Of a stretch of 64,000 bases of DNA, positions 44,171 to 56,600 are shown piece after piece. The translations under genes and the position numbers were made by a program. The notes beneath the pieces were generated by a model. It was given only the letters and a program-made list of their open reading frames with translations, was not told the origin of the DNA and did no database searches. The DNA is taken from NCBI GenBank assembly GCA_965153455.1, contig OZ234504.1:9424001-9488000 (forward strand). Reading direction: 5' to 3'. Origin of the DNA: Sphagnum compactum. Taxonomy: Eukaryota; Bryophyta; Sphagnopsida; Sphagnales. How positions within the stretch are numbered: position 1 is the stretch's first letter; each line of letters starts with the position of its first letter.

Positions 44171-45574
44171 GAGTCACCATGGATTTCAGTCTGGTCATAA
44201 TGGCAGTGATAAGGGTCCATAATACAAGTTGTCCCTCACTCAATATGAATGCTATTGCACATTCAATGTAGTGGTAGTCAATTCTGCACGTTACTTTGCA
44301 TCTTCAGACAAAGTCGTACTTGAGTAAACTACGCAGGATGGCATCCTGCCTGAATTCACACACAATTTTTCTGCATCCTAACCCACCTCAACTCTTGGAA
44401 TAGAGAGGTTTGTCAAGCAATTGAGAAAATAACTTCTATTTGCATATGCAGCAGTGCATCATGACCACCAGTTGCTTGCATGTAGCAAAGGGCATGTGCA
44501 ATATGCATAGATATAGCAAAACCAAACTGCAATATCCCAGAATGATTTTGGAGAGGTACAGTAATGGTGTATACAAGGAACCATATTTCCCAATTTCCAG
44601 CAACATAGGGACTAACCTATTATGCTTCACAGCACATCAAGGTTCTGAGATGATCAGTGTACTGATGGAGTCACAAAGTCCCAGAGGTTGACTCCATCCC
44701 TAGGAGGTTGAGAACCCAAGTTTAATTGCTTCATCTTCTTTGTTAACTATCTAGAGGGCCGGTCACCCATGGACAAGACCAGCAGATGCTCTGCAGCTGT
44801 GCCACCAGTATGGCCCACACCATTTCAACCTCACCTGGACTCCAAGGCCCTCAAGGAGCACAATTTTCTTCTATGGACTTCTATGCACAAGCTGTTTGCT
44901 TGAAGTTACCATGAGCAATTCATCATTTCTTGAAAAAAGAGCAGAATCCTTGGAGCAAAAAGGAGGAGAAAAATCTGGCCAGAACACGAGACATTTTTGG
45001 GCTTCTTTGGCAACCCCTAATTTGGGTCTTCCATCATCAATCCTGATAAGAAAAGGCCTTCTTGAGTCACAAACAATGATACAGTTGGAATGAAATGAAT
45101 CGTGGAAGACTGGACTGATGAGTGAAAATGGCACTAATAAGGGAGTTCTCATAAGAGTGAGGAATAACAGATTGTGACTCATCAATAACTCCACACTCCC
45201 AAAATACTCAGTGATTCATGTAGTACACTGAATCCCAGAAAATTACATGAGCCAACCAGGTGTCTGAATTGGTCACTTTGTGTTCCAGATATTCACATGA
45301 AGATGAATAAGAAGGTAAATACTTCTTGGATAGCCAAGTGCAAAAGTAAACTGAATCTAAAGGGCAGTGGACTGATTGAAAAGTCCCTAAGCAGAGTAGT
45401 TAAATATACAACGAGCAACTACATTGAAAGGTAACACTGTATTGAAAATGAGGGGGTTGTGACATAGATGAGCCAAATGAGGGAGGAAGCACAAGAAAGA
45501 AAAAAGGTCTGAAAGCTGTGAATTGGAAAACAAAAAGTGTGAAACCAATGATCACCCTTGGATCAGCAAACAGG
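44171..45574. other. Rest of the TNP2 intron, nothing recognised
   Basis: Short frames on both strands without family signatures. Probably inserted or captured sequence; the intron is unusually long for TNP2. Confidence 0.4.
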
Positions 45575-47482
45575 TCAAAACTCAACAGGCCTAAACATGT
45601 AACACAATTGAGGTGGGTGGGCTGAATAATTCATGCTCACCTCCCAATATGGCAGACCCCAGAATGCACATAAACGCTTCATCCCACTGCTTCTCAATGG
45701 ACACCCTTTTGCCCCCAACACATTTCCTGCAGCCACCCACTTTTCAGTGGCGTGGGCTTGTCTTTTCACCTCAGCAGCGGTTATTATATCTGGCCTTCCC
45801 CTTAACTCCTCATGACCATTAAAATGTTGGGAAATGGGATGAATTCTGTATGGGTGATTTCGATTCAGCCACCTTCGATTTCCTTCAAACACTACCTTTC
45901 CCAACTCCTTTGACCATCGACTAGTTGTCCCTGATCCACATGGAGGGCATGCTTTGTAACCCTGATGTTGGCATCCAGAAACTAAGCCATACCTTGGAAA
46001 ATCATGAATCGTCCACATCAATATGGCCCTCATTAAAAATTGCCTTCTACCTATAGGTTGTAGTATGTCAAGCCCTCTAACCCCCTCCCATAATTCTTGG
46101 AGTTCTTCAATTAGAGGACTTATTAGGACATCAAAGTTTGCACTCTTAACACTCTCAAGCCCTGGAATTATGATAGATAAGAGCATGAAGAACTTCTTTG
46201 TGACTAGCCATGGTGGGAGGTTATAGATTAGGAGTAATATTCGCCAAGTGGACCAAACATTGTTTTTGTCCCCAAAAGGGTTCGCCCCATCGGTGGCCAA
46301 ACCTAGTCTTACATTTCTAGGTTCAATTGCAAAATCAGGCCATGTATTATCAATGTGTTGCCATGCTTTGCTGTCAGGCACATGGCGAACTTTCCCATCT
46401 GTGCTCTTGTTTCTAGCATGCCATGTCATCATCTCTGATGTCTGTCGAGCTCGGTACATACGTAGCAACCGAGGAATTAAGGGGAAGTGCCGCAGAACTT
46501 TCTGTGGAACAAAAGACGTGCCAAATTTCTTGTACCGAGTAGCCCCGCACTTTGGACAAGCCTCCAATGTAGAATACTGCTTCCGAAATAAAATGCAGCC
46601 ATTCACACATGCATGGATGTGCTTGTAGTCTAGGCCTACTTTCCTAGTAAGGCTCTTAGCTGCATACATGCTAGGTGGCAGAAGGTAATCCTTTGGCAGT
46701 AGGTGCTTATGAAGGAGTGCTAATAACTCATCCATGAACTTGTTGGATACGCCATGTACTGTGCAAACATTCATCAACAGTAATGTTGATGCTAGCTTCG
46801 TGCACCTTTCACCATTGTACAAAGGCTGACATGCTTCCCGTAGATAATTGGCCTCAGTTGAGATGTCATCATCACTTGCTACTGATGGGGCCCCTGTTTC
46901 ACCTAGTCCCATGTGATTGTCCACACCCCCCTATCCCCTATCATGGTTATTCTGGTCGGGCATGCTTTCAGGCAATGCTGCTAACTCTTCCATGATCTGC
47001 ATGGCATTCTGCACCATGCCTGTTAGCTCCATTCCCTCTACATTATGGTCTGAAGACAAGTTTGCAACCCTCTCAGCCTCATGTTCTTCCTCTGGCATTT
47101 GGAATAGGTCATCCAAAAGTTGGTTCACATTCACAGCCTCATCCACTACCTGCACCTCCACCTCTGTTCCCATTGGGTTTACTGCTGCCCTGCTTGCTTC
47201 AACCCACTCTTCATCAGAGTGGTCAGTTGGGCCTGGGCCTTTCCACACTCTAAATAGTGGATGCCTCCCATTTAGGATTAGGTGGTTTCTAACTGTCATA
47301 AGTAAAACCATTCTACCCGTTCCTTCACATTTGGCGCATGGACACCGCATCTTGTCCACCCCATGTTGTGTGGCCCATGTGAACTCCCGCTTCCACAACT
47401 TGTCATCCCTTGCTTTTTGCCTTCTTGGGTCATCCAAAGGCATTGACATTATGTCTTCCCTCAAATAATGATGGAATGACAA

Positions 47483-48159
47483 GAAATCTTGACCAGAACT
47501 CCTTCACAGTAAGTGGCGAAATTGGACAACATCACACTGTTATGAAACCAGGAAATGCTAACTTACACTCAGATATCCAATCAGGTAAATCCTAATTGCA
47601 AGCTTTCAGATAAAATCTTCAAACTGCTGGAGTCTTGACAATGAAATGTATGAATGTGGTTCCATGGACAATCTCCACCAAATCGTGCAACGTAACAAAT
47701 GTTGTGTCTTTTCCAGCCTGTGAGTACCATAATCATCATCATCCTCTTCACTATGAATGGCAGTGGGTACAATTAAATATATGATAATATGCTCACACCT
47801 TGTGCAAAAATCCGGAAAAGTACATCAGAGATACATACTCAAGTGATCAAGAGCTGAGGGAGGCATGACCCCTGAAATGCAACCACAGCCACCAATCACC
47901 AAATAGAACATTGAAAACACATCCATTAGCTCCCTCTGTCACAAAGTGGAGATCAATTCCAGACAAAAATCTTTCCTTCCATTGACCTCAATTCATCACA
48001 AAAGTCTTATACAACTGTGCATCTCATACCTTTATCTCCATTTTCAACATGTGGCTGTCACCTACATTCCAAGGACAGGTTTTGCATGTGAAATGGCTTT
48101 CAAGAGGGGTTCCTCATGTTGTGCTAGTTGATGCGTTGGTCTTGCAGGTCCTGCATCTC
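47483..48159. other. Central CACTA spacer upstream of TNP2
   Basis: No gene is recognised. It lies immediately 5' of the TNP2 N-terminal exon and may include its promoter or further untranslated exons. Confidence 0.4.
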
Positions 48160-49273
48160 TCCGAGGTCATCTGATCTATGATGATACATCCGAGGCAGCT
48201 GAGGAATTAGATAGATCCAACAATGTGTCCGATGGAAAATTTGATATGGCAGAAGATGAGAGAGTTGCAATACCTGTCATGGGAGAAGTCAATCTCCGTA
48301 AGCAGGAAGAGGACATAGCTGGTGAATCGGCTGCTGCTGCTGCCCACATGTCCCCTCTTTTTGAAACTAGACCTGCTCCAACTCTACAGCATAAGCCTGC
48401 ATTTCCTGCAGAAGAGCCAAAGTTGGAAGAGATTGAAGGACAAGGGTTACATCTGAACTGTCTTGATGAACTTTGTACATCTCTTGAAGCTGAAAATTGT
48501 GATACAGTTATGTCAGTGGGAACACTGGACATCTCTGAGGGGCTCCTCCCTGAGAGGAATCTGGAGATGCCAGGGGATGACAGATCTAAAACTGAGGTAA
48601 ACTAGAAGGAGCAGAGACCTTGTGAGGAACAAACTATGGTCTTTGCAGCTGACACCAATCACCCAGTTGCTTCAAAGCAGATGCTAGACAATGCAGGGGA
48701 TTACCCAGTGGAAACTTCTGAGAAACAAGAAGATGAGAGCTCTGGAGACACATCTGCTGAGGTGTCGCTGAATTTCAATCCAAGTCATGCTCCAACTATG
48801 CAGGAGAATTTTGTGGTCCCTGCAAAGGAGCTGGTGACAGTTGATGGTGTGGGTGAATATGTGCATCTTAATGTTCCAATTCTTCCTTTCTCTATTGCCT
48901 CAGATAACGAGGTAGAGTAGTTGGATTATGAGAACTATCCAGTATCTCGAAATGGAACCTGTAATACTCAGAACAGCTGGAAGAACTAGCTAAGACAGAA
49001 GGATCACAAGGGGTCAATGATTTGGATGACGAAAAAACCAGCTTACCTATTGGCGAAGGTACCCACTTGAACTCTTGTATGAAGACATTACATGCTCCAA
49101 GCATGCAAGAGAGTTGTGCATATCAGGCAATGAAGACAGCTTCAAAGAAAGATTCAAGTGAATCAGTGGATTTGCAGTCCAGCCACACTCTATTGGGTAC
49201 CTCACCTGTTGCAACTGGAGACAATGAAGAGGAGACAATGAGTGGGGAACTGATATTTCCAAACTATATGTAA
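48160..49273 (+). pseudogene. Acidic repeat-containing coding relic
   Basis: One frame runs from about 48160 to 48920 with an in-frame TAG at 48603; a second frame covers 49022-49273. The protein is acidic and carries a loosely repeated block: an AP(T/S)(L/M)Q(H/E) motif near 48370, 48790 and 49090, and a nearby G.G..(V)HLN motif near 48450, 48850 and 49055. The block order is reversed in the third. I do not recognise the family. It lies between the divergent TNP2 and TNP1-like genes and is probably captured or element-specific sequence. Confidence 0.45.
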
Positions 49274-49842
49274 AGAACATGCTAGGGTGAAATCAGATAC
49301 AGTTTAGGGTTCATGAATGACCTTGTTTATGAATGAGGCCGAGTAGCATCAGTAGTTCTGCTCAAATGGTGCCGAGGGGTGAGTGAGTGAATGAAGTGCA
49401 TTTCTTCTTCTTCTTTTGCTCTTTTTTGTTTTTGTGTTTAAGGGTGTAGGGTTCTGAAGACGAAGAATTCTTGGTGCTTTTGTTTATTAACAGTGTGGCT
49501 GATGGGTGGGTGGGTGGCTGTCTGTCTTTGTCTAATATGCCTTCTTGCTCGCCAGGAACATTGTCTAAGAATTTTCCGGAGAGATGATGTCAAAGGTGTC
49601 CAAGCAGCAGCATTGAATCCCCTTACTGTGCTGCTGGAATGGAGCATTTCGCACTCGAAGCAGCCTCCCAACTTCGCGGTGGATTGGGGACTTACCAATG
49701 TGCTGATTGTTGAGTTTCGGCAAGCAAAATCACATGGAACATGTGCTTGAAAACAGTTCTCACCCTTTTTTCCTGTTTTCAAGATCTATGTACACATGAT
49801 GTTCATGATGTAGGTTCCCATCAGTCCTCTTGCTATGGTGAA

Positions 49843-50055
49843 TCAATCAATGAATTCGTTAAAATCAGATCTACTCTTGTATTCCTTGTGGTGAGTTTTT
49901 CTCATCATCATCAAAGGTAACATCTGCTGTTTTTTCAGCCTCTTCATTGCAGTAACTTCATCCGTATCTTCTTCTTCTTCTTCTTCCTCCTCCTCCTTCT
50001 CCTCATTTTCCTCCTCTTTTATGTCTTCCTCTTTGTGTAAAGTGATGTGCTCCAT
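49843..50055 (-). repeat. GAA/GAG low-complexity tract
   Basis: The plus strand shows CTT, CCT and related triplets at about 49968-50025; the minus-strand frame is therefore a run of Glu. I treat it as simple sequence, not as a gene. Confidence 0.6.
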
Positions 50056-50158
50056 TTTGGAAGAAGACGGTGGAGAACATAAGACAACACCCTGATGATT
50101 CCTTTATAATTTGCCATTGTTATGATGAGCTGAGCCCAATTTCAATACCTGGAAGAAA

Positions 50159-50852
50159 GTGGGTGGTTTTTTCTTAAACCCTTTTGTGTGCATGTGGTGG
50201 TGGGGGGGGGATCTTGTAGTGAGATCGCACATTATTGTGCTGCTTAGGTACTTGGTTGAGAGTTTCAAGACTGCATTCAGTGAGGACCAGGTGAACCAAC
50301 TCTTGCAGCTTTATCTGAACACACTGGAAGCACAGTTACAACAACCCTCGCACACGCTCCTGCCAGGAGCAATGAAGTGTCTTGACTCGCTGCTCACTTG
50401 GTTTGTGCTCCAAAGAGTCAAGACACTTCATTGCTCCTGCCAAGAGCGTGTTGGTTTGATGATGAACTTCCTGCATGAGGTAACAATATGTGCAATTGGC
50501 AATTGGTGGTTTTATTTTCTTTTGGGGGGACATGGGGGGACATGTTCACAATTTTCCCTTGTGCATAGGGTGTTGGGGTTGTCCTGTTGGGAAGCTGTCC
50601 CTTCATTTCGACCATGCACAGATAGATGGATATCTGAGAAGAAATGGTGGGCTTCAACAACTTGCAGGTTCTGTAGTGAATTCACGGAGGTGCTTTGAAT
50701 ATATTGAGCAAGTATTATGGCCTCGTGAAGACCTAAAGAGATACGAGGTGTTGAGAGGTATATCCTTGCACACTATTCGAATTTCCCACTACACGATTTC
50801 CCTTTTGGAGTTGCATGCAAGAGAAGTTGTAGAGATTTTTCTCATCTTTTAA
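50159..50852 (+). pseudogene. Unrecognised exon-like pieces
   Basis: Two coding-like stretches: one at about 50240-50345 (ESFKTAFSEDQVNQLLQLY) and one at about 50600-50760 (HAQIDGYLRRNGGLQQLAG, then RRCFEYIEQVLWPRED). Composition and codon flow look like real exons but I do not recognise the gene. A 37-bp inverted repeat lies between them. They may be another captured host gene. Confidence 0.3.
50352..50451. repeat. 37-bp inverted repeat (hairpin-forming)
   Basis: Left arm 50352-50388 and right arm 50415-50451 are reverse complements with about two mismatches; the loop is 26 bases. The core of the left arm is AGGAGCAATGAAGTGTCTTG. Confidence 0.9.
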
Positions 50853-52076
50853 GTAACTGCAAATTTGGACTTTCAAGCTGTGTGGATTTTAAGTTATGTA
50901 GCTCTTCTCCTTAGATTGTTTGGTCTTCTTCTGTTTCAGGTTTTGTTGAGCTTTGCTTTCTTCTTGGGTTTTTGGTTTTCCCCTTCTCTTTTAGGTTTTG
51001 TTCAGCCATGCAGCACGATGGCTGAGTTAGTCCATTACTGCCAAACGTTTCTTCTGATAGAATGTTAGTACACTGGCTAACGTTTGACCTTAACCTCCAC
51101 CTATTACTAGGAGCTGATGAAGGCAATGGGGATGTTCTGGTAGGTGTTCAATTCCATACATGTTGCTATTGAAGGTACTTGAACATGCATATGAACAGCC
51201 ATTGTTGTTCAAACTGCTCCTCAGTTTTGGTTTTGGTCTTGTTTTTCTCATTTATTAGGCTTGGTGTTCTTCGTTCATGCCGCTATTGGTTGCTGTCATG
51301 TTATCAAATTTGAAAATTTGAAATATCGACAGCTAAATTTCAGTGGATTTTCTTCATTTGCCATCTTTAGAATTAAGCACGAAATTTAGTACTGAATTGG
51401 TAGCATTCTTGGTTTGAGGCAACAATCAGCCATTCTAATTGACTACTGTTTATGAAAATTGGAGAGCTTTTGACTTAGTTAAATGCATTGCAATACTTTG
51501 AGAGCCCCTTCAAATACTGTGAATCCATGTTGAACAATCTAATCAACCTTTTTTTTGCCTCCCTGGTCCTGAAATGCAGTTGCAAAGAAGGAAGGGTATT
51601 CATGAAGCTGAGCAGGTTTGGCTCAGGCTACTTTTTTTGGCTGCACACGCTACCCTACCTGTTCTAAACCTTCCTTCAACAAGGCACAAGCAATATCTGT
51701 TTTAACAAAGAGAAATAGGCATGCTTTCAGCTGAAAGTTGAAAGTTTATTATACCTTGATATTGGGTGATAACTGGGAAAAGTAGAGGTTTGTGTTTCTG
51801 CAAAGTTTATTTTCCTTGACAATTGTTGGTTGCTGCTTTGAGGTAATGTCCCTTGCTTTATAGAATTGTTGTAGAAATGTTTGGCAAGGCTTGAGAAGGG
51901 CCTGAGGTCTGACCCAGCTGCCAGACTAGTGTGTGGCTATGTTTTCTGTTTTGCTGGTCCCATGAAGCCTGCAGCAAACCTAAGACTCCTACTGTGTTCC
52001 ATCCACTATTTGAAGTTGATGTTGCACCTAAGTGCTTGTTCTGCAGTATTTAATAGATATTTCTGGTGGATTACAG

Positions 52077-52500
52077 GTAATGGTGCCCTATATGTACGAA
52101 CAGTTCATCAGCAACTTGACATATGAGGTGAAAAGCGGGAACATCCCAGTGTCACGGAGTGATGATGTTGTTGCCAGAATTCTTCTGGTCAAATTTGAAA
52201 TAGGTCTCTTTGAGGACCCTTATGCCAACAAGGGGCTTAAATCATTTATTGGCCAGCAAGTAATCACCTACCCTCATGATTCATGAATTCAAGGAATTGC
52301 AATAGTTTGTACTTATGCCCAACATTGGTCCACAATTGCTTAACCTTATCGTTGGAGTATGCAGAAGCACATAGATCATTAGCCCGTGAAGCAGTTAGAA
52401 GCAGTAGCCTCTCTCATATAACCAAACAATCTCCAAGCTTACGGAAGCTACCATGGTGGAGAAAGGCAGAGAAAGAGATGGGAATAAGGATTTGGGAAAG
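52077..52500 (+). pseudogene. Captured GH3 beta-glucosidase (glucan exohydrolase) exons
   Basis: The first exon-like block (52077-52259), bounded by ACAG and GTAATC, reads MVPYMYEQFISNLTYEVK, then IPVSRSDDVVARILLVKF and GLFEDPYAN. This matches the conserved C-terminal part of the N-terminal barrel of plant glycoside hydrolase family 3. The next block starts after TATGCAG at 52365 with AHRSLAREAVR, the exact family continuation. After that the similarity decays in the SLVLLKN region. Neither the catalytic Asp region nor the rest of the protein is present. It lies within the CACTA element, on the plus strand. Confidence 0.88.
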
Positions 52501-53612
52501 TTTGCTGTACCAAGAGACTTCAGTGGAACATATTGTGAAGCAGAACTTCCAAACAAATTTCAGAACAAAGTCAAAGGACATCTTCTGCTTTGCCATAGAC
52601 CAGCTCACAAGACTTCTCTCTTGCTTTCTCTCTGATGAGTAATTCAAGCTTGCTGTGAAAATGTCATTCACATAGTGTTTGTCAACCTGTACACAGAAGC
52701 TCCTTTTTGTACAATCAATATTGCTCTTCACTGAGGACCATACAATCAAAATTTGAGTTGACACAAAGGCTGAACTGCTAATGCAATTCTTTGTGCAACA
52801 AGATGCCATAATGGAGCAAAGAAGGATGTGACCATCAGGAGCTCAGATATTGAAAACTGCAAACAAGAAAATGTGACCATCAGGAGCTCATGTACTGAAA
52901 ACTGCAAACAAGAAAATGTGACCATCAGGAGCTCATGTATTGAAAACAGTATGTAGAGCTGAGCAAACCGGAACATCACATGCACATATCATGATGAAGT
53001 GTTATGCGCATTTGCACTTTCTTGCAGAAACTTTCAAAGGATTGCATTTGAAGATGTGCAGGTGCAAGAGTATAATGCAGGGAAACAAAATTTGAAAGGG
53101 AAGATGAAAGAAACTTTCACCATGGGTGGGTGGCTACTACTGCTCTTTGAAATCATCCTTGTCATTTGCCGGAACCGGTCTGTTTCTCCAATTTATTTGC
53201 CAAGTATTGATTTTTGAACTAGCTTTAAACTCACACATTTCATATACTGATGAACTACAAACTGCTACAAACTGCATGAACTTTACAGACTGAAAAATCA
53301 GAAGTATCAGCCTAATGTGCAAAATATGCTCCTTGTTAGGCTCCTATTCACACCCTTGTAAAGAAATAAAACTGGTTGCAACTTTCTAAAAGGTACCCCA
53401 TAATAAATGAAGGTTTGTACTACACTGGGGAATTTGCAGCTACTAAATGCTTGTGTGTGGGCTCAACATGTTCAAGTTCAAACTGCAAAGGTTGTCAGGC
53501 TTTCTAAGAAAACCAACTTTTCTAGACTTGGAAGAGTAGAAGCATTGGGGAGGCTTGTGGCATACCATAACAATTAGCATTTCTAAGGCAAGACCAACAT
53601 AAGGCTAGTTGT
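52501..53612. other. CACTA interior with a short tandem repeat
   Basis: No gene recognised. Three copies of a 45-bp repeat start at 52826, 52871 and 52916 (shared ATGTGACCATCAGGAGCTCA). Confidence 0.6.
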
Positions 53613-56600
53613 TTGAGTACGGTACAGATGGAGCGTGACGAAAATGCAGTCATCAGTGATGCTGATGGTACAGTGGGTCACGATTCAGGAACGGTGGATG
53701 CTGATCCCGAAGAAACAACGCTAAACCCCTACATTTTAGCACATAACAGGCGCGTTGCTCAACTCAAACAACGACTTGCAGAAGTTGAAGGAAGCGCACA
53801 AGAATTGTGAGTTCTTCTTAGACTTGTCTTCACATGCATAAATGGAGAGGACCATACAGAATTCAGTAATGGATCGTGCAATCTCCATTGCTTGCACTGT
53901 ATGAAAGAGTTTGGAAGTCCGACTACGTGCGTGAGTTTTGTGTATACGCAAATAGTTTGAACACGCTTCAATAATCTTTGTTCTAGTGTTAGATTGTAGC
54001 TACTCTCCAAATTCCAATCTATTCTAAATTTTTCATGGGGTTAGGGTTTAGGGTTTGAAATCGATGTGTTCGGTGCTACCATGAAATAGGGTTCCTGGTG
54101 ATCATTTACTACATGCATAGCTTAAAATTAGGTTTGTATGCTAGTTAGTGGTCATGTGCTTATTAAGACAATCTTAGTCCAAACTAATTACTCCTTTGCT
54201 GTATTTTGGAAACACTCGGTCACTTGGCAGTCGTCACTTCATGGACTCAGCAACCATGCAAGGGAGGAAGAAGACAAATAAGAAGTCCACCCAAAAGGTG
54301 GTGGATGGGAGAACACTTGGACACCAAAGCAAGAGGAGGAGCACTAGGAATGCTGGAAAACCACATCGTCATGTGGTGGAAGAGGAAGGGGGGTCGACAT
54401 CAGCAGCATCTAGTGAACGCGACACTTCATGTAGCAGCGACTACAACTCAGAAGCAGAGGAGTCAGAACGCTCCCAAGGACTCTATTGGCAGTGGCAAAC
54501 ACTCTAATTCATTCCCCAAGCTTAATTGAACTTTTAATGGCTTCTCTTCAAAAAAGGTTTCAAATCACACCAGAGGCTAAAGTAGAGATCAAAATTGTTT
54601 AAACATCCAGCCAAGAGATCAAATCTGATGCCCCTGCAACTTTGAAAAGGCTTCAAAGTTGCAGAGGCTGCAGATTTGATCTCTTGGTTAGATTTCAGAT
54701 TAGACAATTTATTTCATTATTTTGGCTAACATGTGTATAGATGTTGCATCGGTATCCCCTCAGGTACAAATTCTGCGGTCTATTTAGCTAATCTCTTCAC
54801 ATAGGAGCTCCTCTTTCTTTTTTAGGTTTTTCCTTTTCATTTCTTATTTCATTTTTGATTTCTTTTGTTTTTTTGTTTTTGTGTAAGTGGTGGTTCGTTT
54901 TGCAGTACCAGCAGCTATTCAGAGATGATGATCAGGTTGATGGCAACTTTGCACAAAATCAAGGAGACCTGCATTTTGTGTTTTATTATTCTTTCTGGTG
55001 CAGCATTTGCTGCAGTTCTTGTTTTGTTGCTTGCGGAATTAAAAGGTCTTGTGTACATGATCTCCTTGCATTTGAGAATTTTGGAACTTTGGGTCTTTCT
55101 GGATGCCCGCTCTAGTGGCTGCTTCTTTTGTAGAGTTTGGAATATATCATGGTGAGAGATCCTGGTATTCCTTTCCCAGCTCGCGGCACTAGCTTGCAAG
55201 TGCCACTCGCCAGCTGAATGAATCAAGCTACTCATCATTTGCAGCCTGGCTCAATCTGCAACCGCTTGCATTGATTGAACCTCATAGTTTCTTATTTGCT
55301 CTAGACTAGATATTCATTTTTATTTCTGCCTTCATGAGTTTGATAGTAATTAGTAGGTGGAATACTTATGTTGTCATTGTAAAGATCTTTTGATGGGTTT
55401 ATTGGGCAGGGATCACAATCTCCCAGTTTGTTTTCTCGAATGACTGCCATTGAAAAGAAGCTGCCAGAGATGAGTGGCCAAGTTTCCCAAGTTATTGAAG
55501 GGATGGATAAATTGAATGCTAAGGTAGAAGATTTCATGCAACAATTGCTAGCATGTCGAGAAGATGGTGTGAATGTGAGAATCCCAAAAACTGTTGCAGC
55601 CACTGTAAACATTGAAGAGGTAGATGTTCCTTCAAGGACTGGATCCCCTGAGATTCTTGGTGTTGCAAAGAGCCTGCATGAGGTTCTTCATTCAGATCAT
55701 GATGGACGAGGGTCAGGCACAACAGTGGTTGAGAGTGCCAGACAATTAGCTCCAAAAGCCGATCATATCTCTACAGGAAAAGGGGTGGGCCAACAAGTGG
55801 ATGGTGTTGTCCCTTCACATGTCCCCAACTATGTGCTAGTAGGAGACGATATCCCCAACTATGTGCTAATAGGAGAGGATATGGGGCAGAATCCTAATAT
55901 GTCAGGGAAGGACAAAGAAGTTGGAGTAGCTTGCAAAGGCGGTGACTGTGTAGATGAAAGCAACCGCCAACGCCCACCCTCAAAGGTACGATCTAAGTGC
56001 CCAACATGACCAACACATTAAAGTTAGAGTCTACGAAATGCTGTGGATTGTTCAATTGTGGGAGTACTCTTGCAGTGTATATCAAATGTGGCATATGTGT
56101 GGGATGTTGGGAATTGCACGAACTACATGGCTAAAATAGGACATAAGTTAGATTGTGGAAGCTAGATTTGTTGTTCTTTTAGTTACAATCTAAAGATTAA
56201 GAACATACCCACATTGTTTGGGGTCTAGGTGCATACAAGCTTCAAGGGAAATCATTGACATGGTTTCACATTTGTATTCATTGATGGATTTGGTGTGGCA
56301 GAAAGTGCAAAAAAAGGCAGCAAGTATGCCAGCACCTGAAGGAGGTGTGAGCAGTCGGCTACGCTCTAATATTGGTGCAAGGGTGGGGAATGTAGGAGAG
56401 AAGGCAAGGCAACAGGTAAGTTAATACCAGCATGCTCTTGAGTATCTATGATTTATAACTAGGGAACACAAATGCCCTGTTTGACACAATGTTGTAACAA
56501 AAATTCCATTTTCCTAAATTGGTTGCTCATGGTAAATTGAATGAAGGTTCTTTATTGGTTGATGTGCAGTTTAAAGTAGGGGAAGCGATTGTCTTATGTA

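Larger units (their letters stand above)
41340..47482 (-). pseudogene. CACTA transposase TNP2, interrupted
   Basis: Transposase of the CACTA superfamily. Domains in order on the minus strand: a Transposase-associated N-terminal domain (47482-about 47200, with CPCAKC), the Transposase_21 catalytic region (46924-45641, with RLGLATDGANPFG, FMLLS, MWTIHDFPRYG and a CxxC finger), then after a 2.4-kb intron the DUF4218 region (43237-42476, starting HLLIRHTLDVMHIEKN, with LTLHIVEEL and a GPVHTRWMYP motif) and the DUF4216 region (42308-41340, with LFKCDWV and VNF). The intron (45640-43238) has a good donor GTGAGC and a GCAG acceptor and falls between LPYWE and HLLIRH. Lesions: in-frame TAG at 46931, TAG at 42476, a frameshift near 42310-42340 and a TGA at 41655. 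All frames otherwise follow the family closely, so decay is recent. Confidence 0.92.

Noticed and set aside
49843-50055. Glu-rich 70-codon minus-strand frame
   Set aside because: It is the translation of a CTT/CCT simple-sequence tract without any other protein feature.
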